A stretch of 64,000 bases of DNA from Shinella curvata (GTDB taxonomy: Bacteria; Pseudomonadota; Alphaproteobacteria; Rhizobiales; Rhizobiaceae), in the NCBI RefSeq assembly GCF_022899935.1, contig NZ_JALJCJ010000003.1, positions 1-64,000 of the forward strand, written 5' to 3'. This document shows, piece after piece, positions 61,787 through 64,000 of this stretch (position 1 is its first letter; each line of letters opens with the position of its first letter). Below the pieces are notes generated by a model. That model was given only the letters and a program-made list of their open reading frames with translations. It searched no databases and was not told where the DNA came from. Position numbers and translations under genes: made by a program.

Positions 61787-63442
61787 TCAAGAAAAGCGGG
61801 CGAAGAAGCCGCTCCAGGCCGGAAGTTCGATAGTTTCCTCATGCATGATGCTGCCGAAGCCATGGCCTTCGAGCACCTCCAGCTGGCCTGCCGGAAGATC
61901 GGCAAGGCGGGCGATCGGGCTCATGTTGAAGGCGCAGAAAACCTTCTCGTTGCCGTGCGTGCGCACGAAGGAGAGGATCGCGCCTTCGGCCGACTGGAAG
62001 TCGATCTCGCCCTTGACCAGCGCCACATGCTCCTTGCGGAAAGCCAGGAAGCGGCGGTAATGCGCCAGCACCGAAGCCGCATCGCCCTCCTGCACGCTGA
62101 CGGCGCGCTCCAGATGCACGTCTGGAACGGGAAGCCACGGCTTGCCCTGGCTGAAGCCACCGGACTGCTTGTCGCTCTCCCAGACCATCGGCGTGCGGCA
62201 ACCGTCGCGGCCCTTGAAATCCGGCCAGAACTGAATGCCGTAGGGATCCTGAAGGTCCTCATAGGCAAGCTCCGCCTCCGGCAGCGCCAGCTCCTCGCCC
62301 TGATAGATGCAGACGGAACCGCGCAGCGACATCAAGAGGCTCGCGAGCAGCTTGGCGTGGGCCTCGTGGTCGGTGACCGCATTGCCCCAGCGGCTGACAT
62401 GGCGCATCACGTCATGGTTGGAGAAGGCCCAGCAGACCCAGCCTTCGGGTGCCGCCTTTTCCAGTGCATGCTGCGTCTCGGCGACGAAGGCCGGCGTCAG
62501 CGGGTCGGGCGCCAGGAATTCGAAGGCATAGCACATATGCATCTTGTCGCCGCCGGACGTGTATTCGCCGGCGATCTCCAGACCGCGCTGGCTGTCGCCC
62601 ACCTCGCCCACGGCGGCGATTGCCGGGAACTCTTCCATGACCGCGCGGAAGCGCTTGAGGAATTCCAGGTTCTCCGGCTGGTTCTTGTCGTAGATATGTT
62701 CCTGGTAGTTATAGGGGTTTACGGCCGGCGCCGTCTGCGCATTGCGCCGCTCGGGGGCGAGCGACGGGTTGTCCCGCAGTTCCTTGTCGTGGAAGTAGAA
62801 GTTGATCGTGTCCAAGCGGAAGCCATCGACGCCGCGCTCCAGCCAGAAGCGGGCGACCGAGAGCAGCGCGTCCTGAACCTCCGGATTATGGAGATTGAGG
62901 TCCGGCTGCGACGTCAAAAAATTGTGCATGTAATATTGCAGGCGCGTCGGGTCCCACTGCCAGGCGGAACCGCCGAAGATCGACAGCCAGTTGTTCGGTG
63001 GCGTGCCGTCCGGCTTCGAGTCCGACCAGACATACCAGTCCGCCTTGGGGTTGGTGCGGCGCGATCGGCTTTCGACGAACCACGGATGTTTGTCGGAGGT
63101 GTGCGACAGGACCAGGTCGATCATGACGCGGATGTTGAGGCGGTGCGCCTCGGCGATCAGCGCATCGAAATCGGCAAGTTCGCCGAAGATCGGATCGACA
63201 TCCTGATAATCGGAGACGTCGTAGCCGAAATCCTTCATCGGCGAGGTGAAGAAGGGCGAAATCCAGATCGCATCCGCGCCCAGCGAAGCGACATGGGCCA
63301 GCCGCTCGGTGATGCCCTTGAGGTCGCCGATGCCATCGCCATTGGTATCCTGGAACGAGCGCGGATAGATCTGGTAGATCACCGCGCCACGCCACCAGTC
63401 CTTGTCCGGGATGAGAAGGGTGGAATCCGACGTCGTCGTCAT
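61787..63442 (-). CDS. aglA: Alpha-glucosidase (GH13) AglA
   Basis: 551-residue cytosolic GH13 enzyme (oligo-1,6-glucosidase/trehalose-6-P hydrolase group) that cleaves imported sucrose, maltose, trehalose or similar sugars. Motifs: GAVIYQIYPRSFQDTNGDGIGDLKGI near residue 20, VMIDLVLSHTSDKHPW near 108, GFRLDTINFYF near 210 with the nucleophile Asp, AVGEVGD near 275 with the acid/base Glu, and FSNHDVMR near 340. Fully within the agl operon between aglG and aglK. Confidence 0.93.
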   Translation of the reverse strand: MTTTSDSTLLIPDKDWWRGAVIYQIYPRSFQDTNGDGIGDLKGITERLAHVASLGADAIWISPFFTSPMKDFGYDVSDYQDVDPIFGELADFDALIAEAHRLNIRVMIDLVLSHTSDKHPWFVESRSRRTNPKADWYVWSDSKPDGTPPNNWLSIFGGSAWQWDPTRLQYYMHNFLTSQPDLNLHNPEVQDALLSVARFWLERGVDGFRLDTINFYFHDKELRDNPSLAPERRNAQTAPAVNPYNYQEHIYDKNQPENLEFLKRFRAVMEEFPAIAAVGEVGDSQRGLEIAGEYTSGGDKMHMCYAFEFLAPDPLTPAFVAETQHALEKAAPEGWVCWAFSNHDVMRHVSRWGNAVTDHEAHAKLLASLLMSLRGSVCIYQGEELALPEAELAYEDLQDPYGIQFWPDFKGRDGCRTPMVWESDKQSGGFSQGKPWLPVPDVHLERAVSVQEGDAASVLAHYRRFLAFRKEHVALVKGEIDFQSAEGAILSFVRTHGNEKVFCAFNMSPIARLADLPAGQLEVLEGHGFGSIMHEETIELPAWSGFFARFS

Positions 63443-63471
63443 TCTGGTATTTCCTGTTTACTTGGGAGACA

Positions 63472-64000
63472 TCAACCGCCCTTGACCGAACCCGACAGCA
63501 GACCGCGCACGAGATAGCGCTGCAGGCTGAAGAACACGATGAGGGGCACGATGATGGTGATGAAGGCGGAGGCCGTGAGGATTTCCCAGTTGCCGCCGCG
63601 CGAGCCGAGCAGGTTCACCAGGCGTCCGGTCAGCACCAGCTCGTCATTGCCCGTGCCGAGGAAGACCATGGCGACGAGCAGGTCGTTCCAGGTCCACAGG
63701 AACTGGAAGATGGAGAACGAGGCGAGCGCCGGGAAGGAGAGCGGCAGGATGATCTTCACGAAGATATCGAAATCCGAGGCGCCGTCGACGCGGGCGGATT
63801 CCAGGATCTCGCGCGGCAGGCCGGCCATATAGTTGCGCAGCAGATAGACCGCGAGCGGCAGGCCGAAGCCCATATGGGCGAGCCATATGCCGACATAGGT
63901 TTTCGCGGGAACGCCGAAGAAGGCGCCGACACCGTTATAGAGCTTCAGGAGCGGGATCAGCGACATCTGCAACGGCACGACGAGCAGGCCGACGATGACG
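63472..64000 (-). CDS. aglG: Alpha-glucoside ABC transporter permease AglG (C-terminal part)
   Basis: Partial inner-membrane permease; the frame stays open to the window edge, so the start is outside. The visible part has the EAA loop EILESARVDGASDFDIFVKIILPLSFPALASFSIFQFLWTWNDLL, three or more helices, and the C-terminus LQRYLVRGLLSGSVKGG characteristic of MalG/AglG proteins. It is 29 bases upstream of aglA in the same operon. The binding protein and first permease (aglE, aglF) would lie further upstream outside the window. Confidence 0.88.
   Translation of the reverse strand, partial: VIVGLLVVPLQMSLIPLLKLYNGVGAFFGVPAKTYVGIWLAHMGFGLPLAVYLLRNYMAGLPREILESARVDGASDFDIFVKIILPLSFPALASFSIFQFLWTWNDLLVAMVFLGTGNDELVLTGRLVNLLGSRGGNWEILTASAFITIIVPLIVFFSLQRYLVRGLLSGSVKGG

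Overview
The window is a GC-rich, gene-dense stretch of bacterial chromosome with no phage, transposase, integrase or CRISPR array that I can see. The content points to Alphaproteobacteria, family Rhizobiaceae: a three-cysteine RirA iron regulator, a NepR/PhyR general stress pair, a PleC/DivJ-type kinase beside a phasin gene (the arrangement I recall for cbrA and phaP1 in Sinorhizobium), BcsN in a cellulose cluster, an aglEFGAK-type alpha-glucoside operon and a zwf-pgl-edd operon. Much of the gene order resembles, from memory, one block of the Sinorhizobium meliloti chromosome. I cannot fix the genus from sequence alone.

Layout. 0.3-3.8 kb: a general stress neighbourhood (UPF0114, DUF1328, CsbD, a small lipoprotein-like protein, DUF3309, a glycine-zipper lipoprotein) next to nepR and phyR. 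Several genes carry EcfG-type promoters of the form GGAAC-N16-CGTT or a looser version. 3.8-10.1 kb: ridA, gluconokinase and a dipeptide ABC operon dppABCDF, with a hairpin and T-run after dppA. 10.6-13.6 kb: a LuxR-type regulator, a receiver-only protein, then rirA divergent from an Fe3+ binding protein gene with an Irr-type box between them. 13.8-18.7 kb: a DUF898/M48 protease pair, iolA/mmsA and its divergent LysR. 18.7-26.2 kb: the cellulose synthesis operon bcsA-bcsB-TPR-bcsN. 26.3-29.0 kb: a TetR/EamA exporter pair and an uncharacterised secreted protein. 29.07-33.6 kb: tRNA-His, phasin and the CbrA-like kinase with a CtrA-type box. 33.7-39.6 kb: an Fe3+ permease, acetoacetyl-CoA synthetase and an AsmA-like protein. 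39.7-43.7 kb: a putrescine ABC operon potFGHI. 43.9-46.8 kb: a ScfR/RamB-like regulator divergent from isocitrate lyase. 46.9-52.7 kb: small proteins, a LysR, a large chemoreceptor and a flavoprotein. 52.9-55.7 kb: puuA-puuB-like putrescine degradation genes. 55.8-60.0 kb: zwf-pgl-edd (Entner-Doudoroff). 60.1-64.0 kb: a PilZ-like protein and the 3' part of the agl operon, cut by the window end.

The genes form a coherent carbon and stress programme. Peptides, putrescine and alpha-glucosides are imported; sugars go through Entner-Doudoroff; acetyl-CoA and acetoacetate enter through AacS and isocitrate lyase; iron status is read by RirA and probably Irr; c-di-GMP probably acts on cellulose synthase through a PilZ domain. 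No plainly new multi-gene system stands out. The more interesting points are the promoter-linked stress cluster, the CtrA box in front of the CbrA-like kinase, the tRNA-His that lacks G-1, the cellulose operon without a BcsZ endoglucanase, the overlapping DUF898/M48 pair and a family of intergenic palindromes.
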